Notes: generated by a model not told the origin, from the letters alone. 52,309 bases of DNA from an uncultured Succinivibrionaceae bacterium (GCA_949286015.1 CASEBB010000027.1:1-52309); one strand, 5' to 3'; counted from the first letter of the stretch, positions 28,977 to 38,029 are shown. Program-made: numbers and translations.

Positions 28977-29008
28977 CGGTGCTGTGCACCGCACGATCTT
29001 GAGGGGAG
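28977..29008 (+). repeat. 32-bp direct repeat, copy 1
   Basis: Begins CGGTGCTGTGCACCG and ends GATCTTGAGGGGAG. It matches copy 2 at 29095-29126 with one mismatch (C/T at base 18). Within each copy CGGTGC-TGT-GCACCG forms a 6-bp hairpin. Confidence 0.93.
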
Positions 29009-29094
29009 GCTGCAAACCAAGCGACTTACCTCGAAGTGATGCAACCTTTTGGTGTGGGCTGCGTTGCAGCCAGCCAGCCACGCTGCCGTCTTAG

Positions 29095-29126
29095 CGGTGC
29101 TGTGCACCGCATGATCTTGAGGGGAG
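29095..29126 (+). repeat. 32-bp direct repeat, copy 2
   Basis: Second copy of the element at 28977-29008, with one base different. The internal CGGTGC/GCACCG hairpin is conserved, suggesting an element with structure rather than chance duplication. Confidence 0.93.
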
Positions 29127-29306
29127 TACGGTGGCTAACAGATACTCCCGCAGAGAATCCCGCAGAGCGGGCAGTCCTTAACCATTGTAGGTTGCTCTTG
29201 ATAAAAACCTTAGCCTCTCCGCTTGTTTGAGGTTATTTTCCCAAAGCTTAACAACACCACCTTATTAGGAGACAGCAGCGCTGCAAAGCCTCGCTGTAAA
29301 GATGCC

Positions 29307-31415
29307 ATGATCGTAACGCGCCGCACACATGTGGATGACTCCGCCTTAGTCCCATTCATTGGTGACCCCCTCTTGCGCCAAATCCTCGCCGATCGTGGTG
29401 TACAAACTCCAAACGACCTCGACACCGAGCTGCAAGGCCTTCTGCGTCCAACTCTCAAAGACATCGATAAAGCCGCAGATATCATTGCCACTGCCATTAT
29501 GGAGCAGCAGCATATCCTGATTGCCGGTGATTATGACGTGGACGGTATGACCGGTACCGCCTTAGGTCTGCGCTGCTTAAAGGCCTTTGGTCATGACCCA
29601 GACCGTGTTCACTTCTATGTGCCATCACGCTATGAGCACGGCTATGGCCTCAATACAGACGTCATCAAGAAGTTCCACCAAGAGCAAGTCACGCTGGTTA
29701 TCACCGTCGATAACGGTATCACCGCCCATGAGGCTGTAGCGGCCGCGCATGAAGTTGGGATGCAGGTCGTTATCACGGATCACCACGAGGTGCAAAATAC
29801 CATTCCTGCCGCCGATGCCGTGGTCGATCCGAAGCGCCCCGACGATGACTTTGCCTCAAAAAACCTGTGTGGTGTGGGCGTGCTCTTTTATGTCATGAGT
29901 AAAGTGCGCTCGACCCTTGTGGAGCGTGGCTATTATCCAGACTTTAGCCATGCGCCTAGCATGGGCCAGTTCCTAGACTTAGTTGCCGTCGGTACTATCG
30001 GCGATGTCATGGCCTTAGATAACAACAATCGCCGCATTGTCAAAGCCGGTCTCAACCTCATGCGGCAAGGCCGCTGCTGCGTGGGCTTGGTAGCGCTCAT
30101 GATGCACACCAAGATCGATAGCAATAAGGTCAATACCATTGATTTGGGCTTTAAGATCTGCCCGCGTTTTAATGCGGCAACACGCATTAAGATCGCTACC
30201 AATCCGGCGATTGATTTACTGCTTTGCGATGACTTAAATCAGGCGATGCAATTGGCCACGCAGCTTGATTTGTGCAATCGCCGTCGCTTAGATCACGAGC
30301 AAGTGATGCTGGCGCGAGCTAACGAGCTCTATGACGACTTAGCAGCCCGCTATGCTGCCACCGTCGCTGCCGCTGCTGAAGCGCCAATTGCTACCGCCGC
30401 TATTCCCGCTGCCGTGGCTGGGTTGTTAGGCACAAGTGACAGTAGTTCCGCCTCAAGCGCAGAGGCAGGGGCGATGGTGGCAGACTCTCTGGAGCAAGAG
30501 GACCTTGCGGAGCTGGTGCCTGCTGACCTTATGGGGCAGGGGCAGGCGCAAGAGCAAGAGCAGGTAACCAGTGATAAGACCCCGCAGCTTGCAGGTGTAG
30601 TGCTCTTTGATCCGTGCTTTATGAGTGGCCTTGTGGGCTTAGTGGCCAATCGCTTAAAGGAGCGCTTGCACAAGCCATGTTTTATCTTTAGTGGTGACAT
30701 GGGTGTGGGCATTGATGGCGGTTTGCAGGTGATGCTGGGGGTAAAAAGCACACAGGAGCTGGAGGCTCTGAAGCAGCAAAACCATGGGATGGGGCCGGAG
30801 CCGGTGCACGAGTACAACACCTTTTCAGAGGCGTTACGGGCGCAGCTGAAGCGCCTCGATCCGGAGACGCATATTGTGGGCTCGGGGCGTTCATTAGAGG
30901 GCATCGATCTTATGGATGTGTTTGCCTACATCAAGAGCAAGGCGCCTGATATCCTTGTGGCGGGTGGCGGCCATGCGGTTGCTGCGGGTGCCACGATTAA
31001 GCTTAAGGACTTACCACAGTTTACGCAGCTGTTTAATGAGGGCTGTGCGCAATGCAATCACGAAGAGCAGGTGGTGGGGGCGATGACGGATGGCGCGCTT
31101 CCGGATACGCACCTGTGCTTAGCTTTTGCGCGGGATTTAGAGCTGTTGGGGCCGTGGGGTAAGGATTTTGAGGAGCCTACTTTTGACGGCGATTTCCACG
31201 TGGATAGCTGCAATATTGTCGGTAACCGCCATTTGCGGCTGAAGCTGCGCACGGCGGGACAGCACGTGGTGGAGGCTATTAAGTTTTGGGCGTCGGTGCA
31301 GGAGAAGGCTATTTTGCCTGATACCAATGTGCGGGTGATCTACAAGCTGGCGATCGATCGCTATAACAATAACGAGCACCTGCAGCTGGTGGTAGATGCC
31401 CTTGAGCCGATTTAG
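29307..31415 (+). CDS. recJ: Single-strand-specific 5'-3' exonuclease RecJ
   Basis: 702 residues, longer than E. coli RecJ (577). It degrades 5' single-stranded DNA in recombination and mismatch repair. DHH-family motifs: AGDYDVDGMTGTAL (about 73-86), VDNGIT, the DHH motif in ITDHHEV (about 157-163), VAVGTIGDVMAL, and in the DHHA1 domain SGLVGLVANRLKERL and VGSGRSLEGIDL, then GGGHAVAAG. ATG 29307 is chosen because VDDSA just after it matches the RecJ N-terminus; the 28 codons before it do not. Between DHH and DHHA1 there is an Ala/Glu/Gln-rich insertion of about 80 residues (about 349-428), absent from E. coli RecJ, encoded at about 30350-30590. Confidence 0.95.
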   Translation: MIVTRRTHVDDSALVPFIGDPLLRQILADRGVQTPNDLDTELQGLLRPTLKDIDKAADIIATAIMEQQHILIAGDYDVDGMTGTALGLRCLKAFGHDPDRVHFYVPSRYEHGYGLNTDVIKKFHQEQVTLVITVDNGITAHEAVAAAHEVGMQVVITDHHEVQNTIPAADAVVDPKRPDDDFASKNLCGVGVLFYVMSKVRSTLVERGYYPDFSHAPSMGQFLDLVAVGTIGDVMALDNNNRRIVKAGLNLMRQGRCCVGLVALMMHTKIDSNKVNTIDLGFKICPRFNAATRIKIATNPAIDLLLCDDLNQAMQLATQLDLCNRRRLDHEQVMLARANELYDDLAARYAATVAAAAEAPIATAAIPAAVAGLLGTSDSSSASSAEAGAMVADSLEQEDLAELVPADLMGQGQAQEQEQVTSDKTPQLAGVVLFDPCFMSGLVGLVANRLKERLHKPCFIFSGDMGVGIDGGLQVMLGVKSTQELEALKQQNHGMGPEPVHEYNTFSEALRAQLKRLDPETHIVGSGRSLEGIDLMDVFAYIKSKAPDILVAGGGHAVAAGATIKLKDLPQFTQLFNEGCAQCNHEEQVVGAMTDGALPDTHLCLAFARDLELLGPWGKDFEEPTFDGDFHVDSCNIVGNRHLRLKLRTAGQHVVEAIKFWASVQEKAILPDTNVRVIYKLAIDRYNNNEHLQLVVDALEPI

Positions 31416-31593
31416 GCGCGGCTGCTCCTTACGCACAGGAATGCTGCAAACACTCTGGGTAACCAGTAAGTAGGTAACCTAAAAGCGCCTATCGGCGCCT
31501 TATCTCGAGAGTAACGCCTTAGCAAACTCCTACTCTCAAGGTAAAACACCTGATTGTAGGAAGTTACCTCCTTTGAGATTTGTTGGGATACTC

Positions 31594-31656
31594 ACCAGTA
31601 ACCAGTAACCAGTAACCAGTAACCAGTAACCAGTAACCAGTAACAAGTAACAAGCC
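31594..31656. repeat. Heptanucleotide minisatellite (ACCAGTA)n
   Basis: Seven perfect tandem ACCAGTA units (31594-31642), then ACAAGTA and a broken unit ACAAGCC. A single GTAACCAGTAAG-like sequence also occurs about 130 bp upstream (near 31460), which may be the seed of the array. Confidence 0.97.
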
Positions 31657-31800
31657 GCCGCACGGCGCCTAACCTACCCTAAGTGGTTGGTGTGAGCATC
31701 TTGCGGCGCGACTGTCCTTACCTCAAGTTGGTTCACTGGGAGTGACGCCGAGGTGCGCCATAAAGTGCAGCCTCCGTGATGGTGGTGTTTTGCCTGAGAG

Positions 31801-31831
31801 AAAAACGAAAGCCCGCACGAGTGCGGGCTTT
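31801..31831 (-). terminator. Rho-independent terminator of ppgK
   Basis: AAAGCCCGCAC (31808-31818) and GTGCGGGCTTT (31821-31831) form a near-perfect stem. On the - strand it is followed by CGTTTTT. It sits 40 bp after the ppgK stop. Confidence 0.92.
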
Positions 31832-31871
31832 GAGAGTATTAGCAGGAAGAACGAAGAATCAACTGGAAAGC

Positions 31872-32630
31872 TTAGTTCGTAGCTTGCGCTTGCAGACGAC
31901 GCTCGCAGTACATCGCCGCGCCAATAATGCCAGCTAAGTTTAAGGTCTCCGCTGGAATCACGCGCGCTTGCTCTAAGTTAATCTGCTCCGAGAACTTCTC
32001 AAACTTCTTGGAAGCACCACCGCCTAAAATGAAGAGGTCAGGCTGCACCAAGAACTCAATGCGGCACAGGTACTCGTTAAAGCGCTTGCCAAACTCCTTC
32101 CACTTTAAGTCCAGCCTCTCACGAGCCGAATCCGAGCAGTAGCGCTCAGCATCGTCACCATGCAGCAGGATGTGGCCTAACTCAAAGTTTGGCAGTAACT
32201 CACCATTGAAGAACATGGCCGTGCCTAAGCCCGTGCCAATGGTCACAATCAGTACCTTACCGCGCTCGTTGCGACCAGCACCAAAGCACATCTCCGCTAA
32301 ACCAGCCACGTCAGCATCGTTAGCCACAAAGACGTCTGTGCCTAAGGTGTCAGAGAGTAAGGACTCAATTGGTACACGCATCCAGCTCTTGTCGACATTG
32401 GCCGCCGTTAAGACCACACCATTAATTACACGAGCAGGGAAGCCGCAAGCGATAGGGCCCTTGTAGCCAATGGTCTTGACCAGCTCCTTAATGGTCTCGG
32501 CCACAGCTTGTGGCGTGGATGGTTGTGGCGTCTTTAAGCGCAGACGCTCTGTAATGAGCGTGCCCTTATTGGTATCAACAATGGCTCCTTTGATGCCGCT
32601 ACCACCGATGTCTATGCCTAATAGTTCCAT
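31872..32630 (-). CDS. ppgK: Polyphosphate glucokinase (ROK family)
   Basis: 252 residues. It phosphorylates glucose using polyphosphate (or ATP) in the cytoplasm. Phosphate-1 motif GIDIGGSGIKGAIVD starts at residue 5. The KTPQPSTPQAVAETI and ACGFPARVINGVV stretches, TAANVDKSWM, the catalytic Asp in VANDADVAGLAE, and TIGTGLGTAMFFNGELLPN all match polyphosphate glucokinases closely rather than generic ROK kinases. ATG 32630 is chosen because the fold begins right after it and AAGAAG lies just upstream. It is transcribed alone, with its own terminator, divergent from nnr. Whether polyphosphate or ATP is preferred cannot be read from sequence. Confidence 0.92.
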   Translation of the reverse strand: MELLGIDIGGSGIKGAIVDTNKGTLITERLRLKTPQPSTPQAVAETIKELVKTIGYKGPIACGFPARVINGVVLTAANVDKSWMRVPIESLLSDTLGTDVFVANDADVAGLAEMCFGAGRNERGKVLIVTIGTGLGTAMFFNGELLPNFELGHILLHGDDAERYCSDSARERLDLKWKEFGKRFNEYLCRIEFLVQPDLFILGGGASKKFEKFSEQINLEQARVIPAETLNLAGIIGAAMYCERRLQAQATN

Positions 32631-33343
32631 CTTCTTAAGGCGCGGCAACCTCAACCACAACATCCCCGCAGCGCGGTTGTTGCAGCGGTTTTAGGCAGAT
32701 GCGCCTCTCCTTTCTTATTGCGAACAGAAAACACAGCGACCGCACAAATGTGGGGGCTTAGCCATTATAAGAAAGAAATCCACAGGCAAACGTGCCCATG
32801 AGTAGCATTCGTGTTCTTGGTCACAATACTTTGTGCGAAAAGTAGCAGCACGCGCAGCCTTGAGGCCGCAGTAGCGCCTGCAAGAGGGTAAAGTGCAATC
32901 TTTAGGAAGTGGCACAGAGGCAGCAACATGATAAGAGCATCACTGTCACAGGGAAAAGCGCTGGTGCGCGCCCAAGAAAAACTCTGGCAATGTCGGTAGC
33001 ATCACGCTTTTTTGCTAGAAGTAGGGCAGGGCTGCGCTACAATTGTCTCACTTTGTTTTGTCTCTTTGCCTCCAGAGTGTTTCTTTTACTTTCCTTTCAT
33101 TGCATGGGGGTCAAGGCAGCATCAGCATCAGCTTTAGCATGCAGCCTTGAGGCTGTGCGTTCGGGCGGGCACATGCGTGCGGGCACATGCTGCCAGCGTA
33201 AAGTCAATGCTGTAAGACACGCTTGGCGCTGCGCGTTTGCCGTGAAAGGAACGCCGCAAGGTAAAGAGCCTAAGGCGACAGTACTCACCACGGGGAAAGA
33301 CTTCCCTTTGGCAGGAGCAGGCTGTCACAATGAGGTTGCTGTC
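32631..33343. other. Gap (713 bp) between divergent ppgK and nnr
   Basis: An open frame runs through 32909-33343 in frame with nnr, but its translation has no conserved features and YjeF/Nnr proteins start at the ATG 33344. TACAAT at about 33040 could be a -10 element for nnr, without a good -35. Otherwise nothing recognisable. Confidence 0.5.
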
Positions 33344-34954
33344 ATGTCCCTACCACACCAAGTCTTTACGACCCAAGAGATTCGCTTTATCGAACAAGAG
33401 CACGCGGCCACCAACAACGGCCACTGCTACGACCTCATGGAAAAAGCGGGGCGGGCGGTCTTTGAGGCGATGCGCCAGGTGAACTCTAACCCTAACATGG
33501 TGTACGTGTTAGTGGGTAAGGGTAACAATGGTGGCGACGGCTACATTACCGCAGCAGCGCTGTTAAAGCACCGCATTCCCTTCCGCCTCTTTGCTGTCGG
33601 TGTGCCTCATGTGGATGCCGAGGCCTATACAGCTTTCTCCTACTTTACGCAGTTAGGTGGCCAGATTGAGTACGAGCTGCCTGACCTGCAAGAGGAAGCG
33701 CAAAACGGCAATAGCCCAGACATCGTGATTGATGCCCTCTTAGGTACTGGCTTAGAGAGCGCGCCGCGCGATCCTTTTGGCAAGTGGATCGACTTTATCA
33801 ACAGCACCAAGGCCTACGTGATCTCGGTGGATATCCCTTCGGGCGTTAATGCTGACACCGGTACGGTGTACTCCGATAGCGTTATGGCCAATAAGACCGT
33901 GTGTATGCTGGGCTTAAAGCCAGGTCTGCTGACCGGTGATGCCGTCGACTATGTCGGTGAGATCGTGGTCTGTGAGCTGGGGCTTGATGTGAGCTCCTAT
34001 CACGGCAAGATCGACGCGGACGTGGTGGACGGGGCTTCTTACCTGCCAATCTACCTCTCCAACTACGAAGAGATCATTGCTGACCTGCCAGTGCGCATGC
34101 CATCGGCCCATAAGGGGGACGCAGGTAAGGTCTTATTAATCGGTGGCAATAAGGGCTTTGGTGGCGCCATTTCCATTTGTGGTCAAGGAGCCCTGCGCGC
34201 GGGTGCGGGCTTAGTTAAGGTCGCAACTGACAAGAGCAATGTCGAAGCGCTTAATGCCTTACGCCCTGAGCTGATGACTGTGGATATGCGCGATAGCCAT
34301 GCTTTAGCGCAGGCGATTGCGTGGGCGGATGTGATTGCCTTAGGCCCAGGCATGGGCCTCGATCCGGAGAATGAGATCATTATCGAGGACGTGCTCAGTG
34401 CAGAGAAGCCAACGGTTATCGATGCGGATGCGCTCAACATTATGGCGCGAGTGGGCTTGAGCTTTTGCAAGAGAGCGATCTTAACTCCCCATCCTGGCGA
34501 GGCGGCACGCCTCTTGGGTACGACCATTGATCGCATTAACAATGACCGCTACCATGCAGTGTACGAGCTGCAGCAAAAGTGCGGTGGTGTGGTCTTGCTG
34601 AAGGGGGCGGGCACCTTAATTTGCGACGGCAAGAGCATTGTGGTGATTCAAGAGGGCTCGCCTGCAATGGCCTCTGGCGGCATGGGCGACCTCTTAACGG
34701 GCATCATTGCGGCCTTAAAGGCACAGGGACTGTCGCAGACCTCGGCGACTTTAGCCGGTGCCTGTATTCATGGGCGTGCAGGCTACCTCTCTGGTGAATT
34801 TGCCGGTGTGATTGGTACGGTGGCTTTAGACCTGCTGCCATTTGTTCGCATTCTGGTAAACAAGCGTCCAGGGCTTGTGGAGCAGCTCAATCATATTCAG
34901 CAGCAACATCATCATGCGGCGCTGCTTGAGAACTTTGCGGCGTTTAGCAATTAG
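33344..34954 (+). CDS. nnr: Bifunctional NAD(P)HX epimerase/dehydratase
   Basis: 536 residues (E. coli YjeF/Nnr 515). It repairs hydrated NAD(P)H: the N-terminal epimerase domain (about 1-215) shows YVLVGKGNNGGDGYITA and DALLGTGLESAPRDP with DIPSGVNADTG. The C-terminal ATP/ADP-dependent dehydratase domain (about 235-520) shows HKGDAGKVLLIGGNKGFGGA, ALGPGMGLD, TPHPGEAARLLG, VVLLKGAGTLI and the SGGMGDLLTGIIAAL nucleotide-binding motif. ATG 33344 has TGAGG 8 bases upstream. First of the nnr-tsaE-amiB-mutL gene order known from E. coli (yjeF-yjeE-amiB-mutL). Confidence 0.95.
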   Translation: MSLPHQVFTTQEIRFIEQEHAATNNGHCYDLMEKAGRAVFEAMRQVNSNPNMVYVLVGKGNNGGDGYITAAALLKHRIPFRLFAVGVPHVDAEAYTAFSYFTQLGGQIEYELPDLQEEAQNGNSPDIVIDALLGTGLESAPRDPFGKWIDFINSTKAYVISVDIPSGVNADTGTVYSDSVMANKTVCMLGLKPGLLTGDAVDYVGEIVVCELGLDVSSYHGKIDADVVDGASYLPIYLSNYEEIIADLPVRMPSAHKGDAGKVLLIGGNKGFGGAISICGQGALRAGAGLVKVATDKSNVEALNALRPELMTVDMRDSHALAQAIAWADVIALGPGMGLDPENEIIIEDVLSAEKPTVIDADALNIMARVGLSFCKRAILTPHPGEAARLLGTTIDRINNDRYHAVYELQQKCGGVVLLKGAGTLICDGKSIVVIQEGSPAMASGGMGDLLTGIIAALKAQGLSQTSATLAGACIHGRAGYLSGEFAGVIGTVALDLLPFVRILVNKRPGLVEQLNHIQQQHHHAALLENFAAFSN

Positions 34955-35376
34955 CGGCCATATCAGCTGACTGACTGGCCAAGACGGCTAAGTAAGCTCA
35001 AGAGGGGTATCTGCGGTGAAACGTAGGTATCCCTTTTTGTTCCTGCTCCACAGCGCAAGCCATTACAAGAGTAAAGCAGACTGGGTGCTGGTGGAGAGCA
35101 GTGGCGGCAGGTAACGGCGCGGCAGGGCAGTACACAGACGCCGCTGGGCAGCACTAAGCGCATGCTCTGTGCTGAGATTCAAGATAAGGGAACAGGGTGT
35201 TGCTACCGCCATATCCTGCCCCCAAGAGGCTTGACGGTTACGCACAATAACGGCTGCAATAGGCAAGCTTAGCCTTTTTAGCCCTTTTGCCCAAAGAGCT
35301 TATCTTGTAAGATGTTCTTGTTTCCCAGCGGGGAACGCCACATCCTTTACCGGAGATGCCCTGTACTGGAGATGCC
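34955..35376. other. Gap (422 bp) between nnr and tsaE
   Basis: No gene seen. TAAGAT at 35308-35313 is a possible -10 element with a weak -35. Just before tsaE the nine bases GGAGATGCC occur twice (35352-35360 and 35368-35376); the second copy supplies the ribosome-binding site. In E. coli nnr and tsaE are nearly contiguous, so this spacing is unusual. Confidence 0.5.
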
Positions 35377-36003
35377 ATGCCAACACCAAACGCTCTTTAC
35401 GCTGCCCTTCCTGAGGAAAAAGCAACCTTACAGCTGGGAGTTAACCTTGCCAGAGCGCTGCCATCCTTGCTTAGCCATAATCAGGGGCGGGCGCTGTGCA
35501 TTTACTTAGAGGGCGATTTAGGTGCGGGTAAGACCACCCTCACTCGCGGCTTTTTGCGTGCGCTTAACTACGTCGGTACAGTCAAGTCACCAACCTATAC
35601 CCTCGTCGAAAGCTACGCTTTTACCCAAGAGATGGCAAAACCAGTGGCGACACTGCCTGACTTTAGTGCTGATAGTGCCGACCTCGAAGCGGCCAACATT
35701 GAAGCGCAAATCTGTGGGCAAGCCGCTGAGGTGCACGAGACGGTGCCTCAGCTTCAGGTTTACCACTTTGACCTCTATCGCTTAGCCGATCCCGAGGAGT
35801 TGGAGCTTATGGGGATTCGTGATTACTTTGCGCACGCCCCATGTGTCTGCCTTATCGAGTGGCCGGATAAGGGGGAGGGCTTTTTACCGGAGAGCGACCT
35901 TGTCATAAAGCTTGAGCACCAGAGCACAGGACGGACGCTTACGGTAAGTTCAGTGCTTTTTTCTCCTGCAGAATTGGCACTTTTAACCGCTAATTTGGTC
36001 TAA
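35377..36003 (+). CDS. tsaE: tRNA threonylcarbamoyladenosine biosynthesis ATPase TsaE
   Basis: 208 residues against 153 in E. coli. It works with TsaB, TsaC and TsaD to make t6A37 of tRNA. Walker [18 protein letters not shown] at about 46-62, [24 protein letters not shown] and the [12 protein letters not shown] motif are all there. Between the first two and the third there is an extra segment of about 45 residues (about 82-127), Ala/Asp/Glu/Val-rich, absent from E. coli TsaE. ATG 35377 is preferred: GGAG lies 5 bases upstream. An in-frame ATG at 35356 directly abuts its own GGAG and is less likely. Confidence 0.94.
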   Translation: MPTPNALYAALPEEKATLQLGVNLARALPSLLSHNQGRALCIYLEGDLGAGKTTLTRGFLRALNYVGTVKSPTYTLVESYAFTQEMAKPVATLPDFSADSADLEAANIEAQICGQAAEVHETVPQLQVYHFDLYRLADPEELELMGIRDYFAHAPCVCLIEWPDKGEGFLPESDLVIKLEHQSTGRTLTVSSVLFSPAELALLTANLV

Positions 36004-36229
36004 AGCCCCATTGGGTTTCACGCCTGTTGTGTGGTTTAAGCCCATAGGAAGGCCAAGGCGCTACGTCACAGAGCATGCTAAGTGCAAGTACACGTAGTGT
36101 TGTCTTGCTAGCGTGCAAGCGTTGCACGCACCAGCTCCTGATGCTAGCTTGGTCAGTCTTGTCAGTGAGGCTCATCGCGCCAGCCCAGCTACGCGCCGTC
36201 ACGCTCTAAAAGCGCTGCCGCGCCAGTTT

Positions 36230-36266
36230 GGCATAGTCATGCCTGTTAGGCATAGTCATGCCTGTT
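36230..36266 (+). repeat. 18-bp direct repeat before amiB
   Basis: GGCATAGTCATGCCTGTT occurs at 36230-36247 and again at 36249-36266, one base apart. Each copy contains an imperfect palindrome (GGCATAG-TCATGCC). It lies 15 bp before the amiB start and could affect its translation start or be an operator pair. Confidence 0.93.
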
Positions 36267-36280
36267 TTGAGTTTTTAGTT

Positions 36281-37963
36281 ATGTCAGCATTGCGGCGTAT
36301 CGTACCTGTCTTTATGTGTTTGCTACTGGGCTTTGTTCTCAGTACTTACGCCTATGCTGATAACATCATGCGCGTGCGTGCCTTTTCTAATGCCGACAAG
36401 ACGCGTGTGGTCTTAGATCTCGACTTTAATCCGAAGTACTCCACCGCCCTTGATGGCTCTACTTTTATCATCCGCGTTAACGACGTCGATAACTACAAAA
36501 GCGCTCAGAACAAGCTGGAGTTAGAGCAACGCTCTGTCATCAAGAAGTTTGAGAAGAACTTAAGCGGCGATGACGTGCGCTACATCTTTACCTTAGAAGG
36601 TGCGGGCACCCCTAATGTCTTTGTGCTCAAGCCGATGAATGGGCAAAACTACCGCTTGGTGCTGGACTTTCCCCACACCGCATTGGAGCGCAGGCCACAG
36701 CCTCAAGAAGAGGTTAAGGTCTTAGATCAGCAGACAGCCTCTAAGCTCGTAGGTACCGGCCAAGGTGCAGGCATCCCGCCGATAAAGGTCATTACCATTG
36801 ATGATGCTGATGCTGCCGAAGATGCCCTCTTAAGCTCGCTGTCGACTGTGGGCGCTGACGGTATCCGAACCATGACCCCTGCACAGGCTCAGGCCTATCA
36901 GCAGCGCATGGAGCAGATTCGGGCGCAGCAGGCTGCTGCCCAGCGCTTAGCGCAACAACAGCAGCAAAGCAATGCGCAGGCACAAGCGCAAGCACAGCGT
37001 GAAGAAGAGGTGCAAGACACCCCAGCCCCGCCAACGCCATTACCTGTCACGCTGCCAGCGCCTAATCCATACATTATTGCCATTGATGCCGGTCACGGTG
37101 GTAAGGATCCAGGTGCCATTGGTAAGCGTGGCGTGAAGGAAAAGAACGTCACGCTGGCTATTGCGACGCAGCTTGCCAAGTACGTAAACTCCAACTCGCG
37201 CTTCCGTGGACGCTTGATTCGCTCAACTGACGTTTTTGTGGATCTCGATAAGCGCTCAGAGATTGCCCGTGAGTACAAGGCGGACTTGCTGATCTCCATT
37301 CATGCAGACTCGGTGGCCTCTGGCTCGTCGGCGCGTGGTGCCTCAGTGTGGGTGCTGTCGAACAATCGTGCCCAAAGAGAGAATAGCAAGGTACTGCAGG
37401 GCGAAGGCTCCAGTCAGCTCTTAAGTGGTGTCAGTGAGGTGCTGTCCTCGACTGATCAGCAAAATCCATATTTAGCGGCGACGATTCTGTCGATGTCCTC
37501 GGACAATACGCGCTCGGAGGGCTATACCCTAGGACAGGAGATCCTCGATAAGCTGGGAAAGTTTACTAAGGTGCACAAGAAGCAACCTATCCATGCTTCG
37601 CTGGCTGTATTAAAGTCACCTGACATTCCCTCGCTGCTGATTGAGACCGGCTTCCTCTCCAATCGCTATGAGGAGATTCAGTTAAACCAGCCTAACTACC
37701 AAAAGCAGATTGCCTACTGCATTTACCAAGGTATTGAGTCTTACTACGAGAAGTACGCGGTGCAGCGCATTAAGACCCGTGTGGAGAGTGCAATGCGTAC
37801 TGGTGCGGCAAAGGTGGTGACGCATACAGTACAAAAGGGAGACTCTCTGTCGGTGCTGGCGCAGCGCTATAACTCGACGGTGGCTCTGATCAAGGCACAT
37901 AACAGCTTAAAGAGCGACAGTATTCGCATTGGCCAGAAACTGCTGATTCCTGAGGTGCGCTAA
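36281..37963 (+). CDS. amiB: N-acetylmuramoyl-L-alanine amidase AmiB with AMIN and LysM domains
   Basis: 560 residues. It cleaves the peptide from N-acetylmuramic acid in the periplasm during cell separation. Signal peptide MSALRRIVPVFMCLLLGFVL with likely cut after YAYA. AMIN domain at about 28-135 (MRVRAFSNADKTRVVLDLD). A Gln/Ala-rich linker follows (about 205-260). Amidase_3 domain at about 264-490 with zinc ligands in DAGHGGKDPGA, Glu in GVKEKN, SIHADS, and catalytic Glu in LLIETGFLSN. C-terminal LysM at about 513-558 (HTVQKGDSLSVLAQRY...IRIGQKLLIP). ATG 36281 starts the signal peptide; earlier in-frame codons carry none. Upstream of mutL, as in E. coli. Confidence 0.94.
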   Translation: MSALRRIVPVFMCLLLGFVLSTYAYADNIMRVRAFSNADKTRVVLDLDFNPKYSTALDGSTFIIRVNDVDNYKSAQNKLELEQRSVIKKFEKNLSGDDVRYIFTLEGAGTPNVFVLKPMNGQNYRLVLDFPHTALERRPQPQEEVKVLDQQTASKLVGTGQGAGIPPIKVITIDDADAAEDALLSSLSTVGADGIRTMTPAQAQAYQQRMEQIRAQQAAAQRLAQQQQQSNAQAQAQAQREEEVQDTPAPPTPLPVTLPAPNPYIIAIDAGHGGKDPGAIGKRGVKEKNVTLAIATQLAKYVNSNSRFRGRLIRSTDVFVDLDKRSEIAREYKADLLISIHADSVASGSSARGASVWVLSNNRAQRENSKVLQGEGSSQLLSGVSEVLSSTDQQNPYLAATILSMSSDNTRSEGYTLGQEILDKLGKFTKVHKKQPIHASLAVLKSPDIPSLLIETGFLSNRYEEIQLNQPNYQKQIAYCIYQGIESYYEKYAVQRIKTRVESAMRTGAAKVVTHTVQKGDSLSVLAQRYNSTVALIKAHNSLKSDSIRIGQKLLIPEVR

Positions 37964-37992
37964 AGCTTAGGGCTTGGTCTTTGTCAGGTAGA

Positions 37993-38029
37993 GGGCAGTA
38001 AAGCAGCTACGTGTAGCAGGTGCCCTTTT
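37993..38029 (+). terminator. Possible terminator after amiB
   Basis: GGGCA (37993-37997) pairs with TGCCC (38021-38025), and an inner GCTAC-GT-GTAGC stem lies between. TTTT follows. If active it would separate amiB from mutL, which in E. coli are cotranscribed. Confidence 0.5.

Larger units (their letters stand above)
28881..29306. other. Gap before recJ with a duplicated 32-bp element and a CCA/CCG triplet run
   Basis: No gene seen. CACCATCACC-type triplets occupy about 28917-28950. Two copies of a 32-bp element follow, 118 bp apart. The end (29223-29306) could be read as an N-terminal extension of RecJ from a TTG, but it lacks RecJ character. No terminator with a T-run was found for the helicase gene. 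Confidence 0.55.
31416..31871. other. Gap between convergent recJ and ppgK, with minisatellite and terminator
   Basis: No gene. Features read left to right: a GC-rich hairpin around AAGCGCCTATCGGCGCCTT (31480-31500) that may end recJ transcription, a CTCGAGAGTA/TACTCTCAAG inverted repeat, a 7-bp minisatellite (31594-31656), and the ppgK terminator (31801-31831). Confidence 0.6.

Noticed and set aside
31594..31656. CRISPR array
   Set aside because: Units are 7 bp without spacers and no cas gene is present; it is a minisatellite.
32909..33343. In-frame N-terminal extension of nnr (145 codons)
   Set aside because: Its translation has no family character, and the known Nnr fold starts at ATG 33344, which has its own ribosome-binding site.
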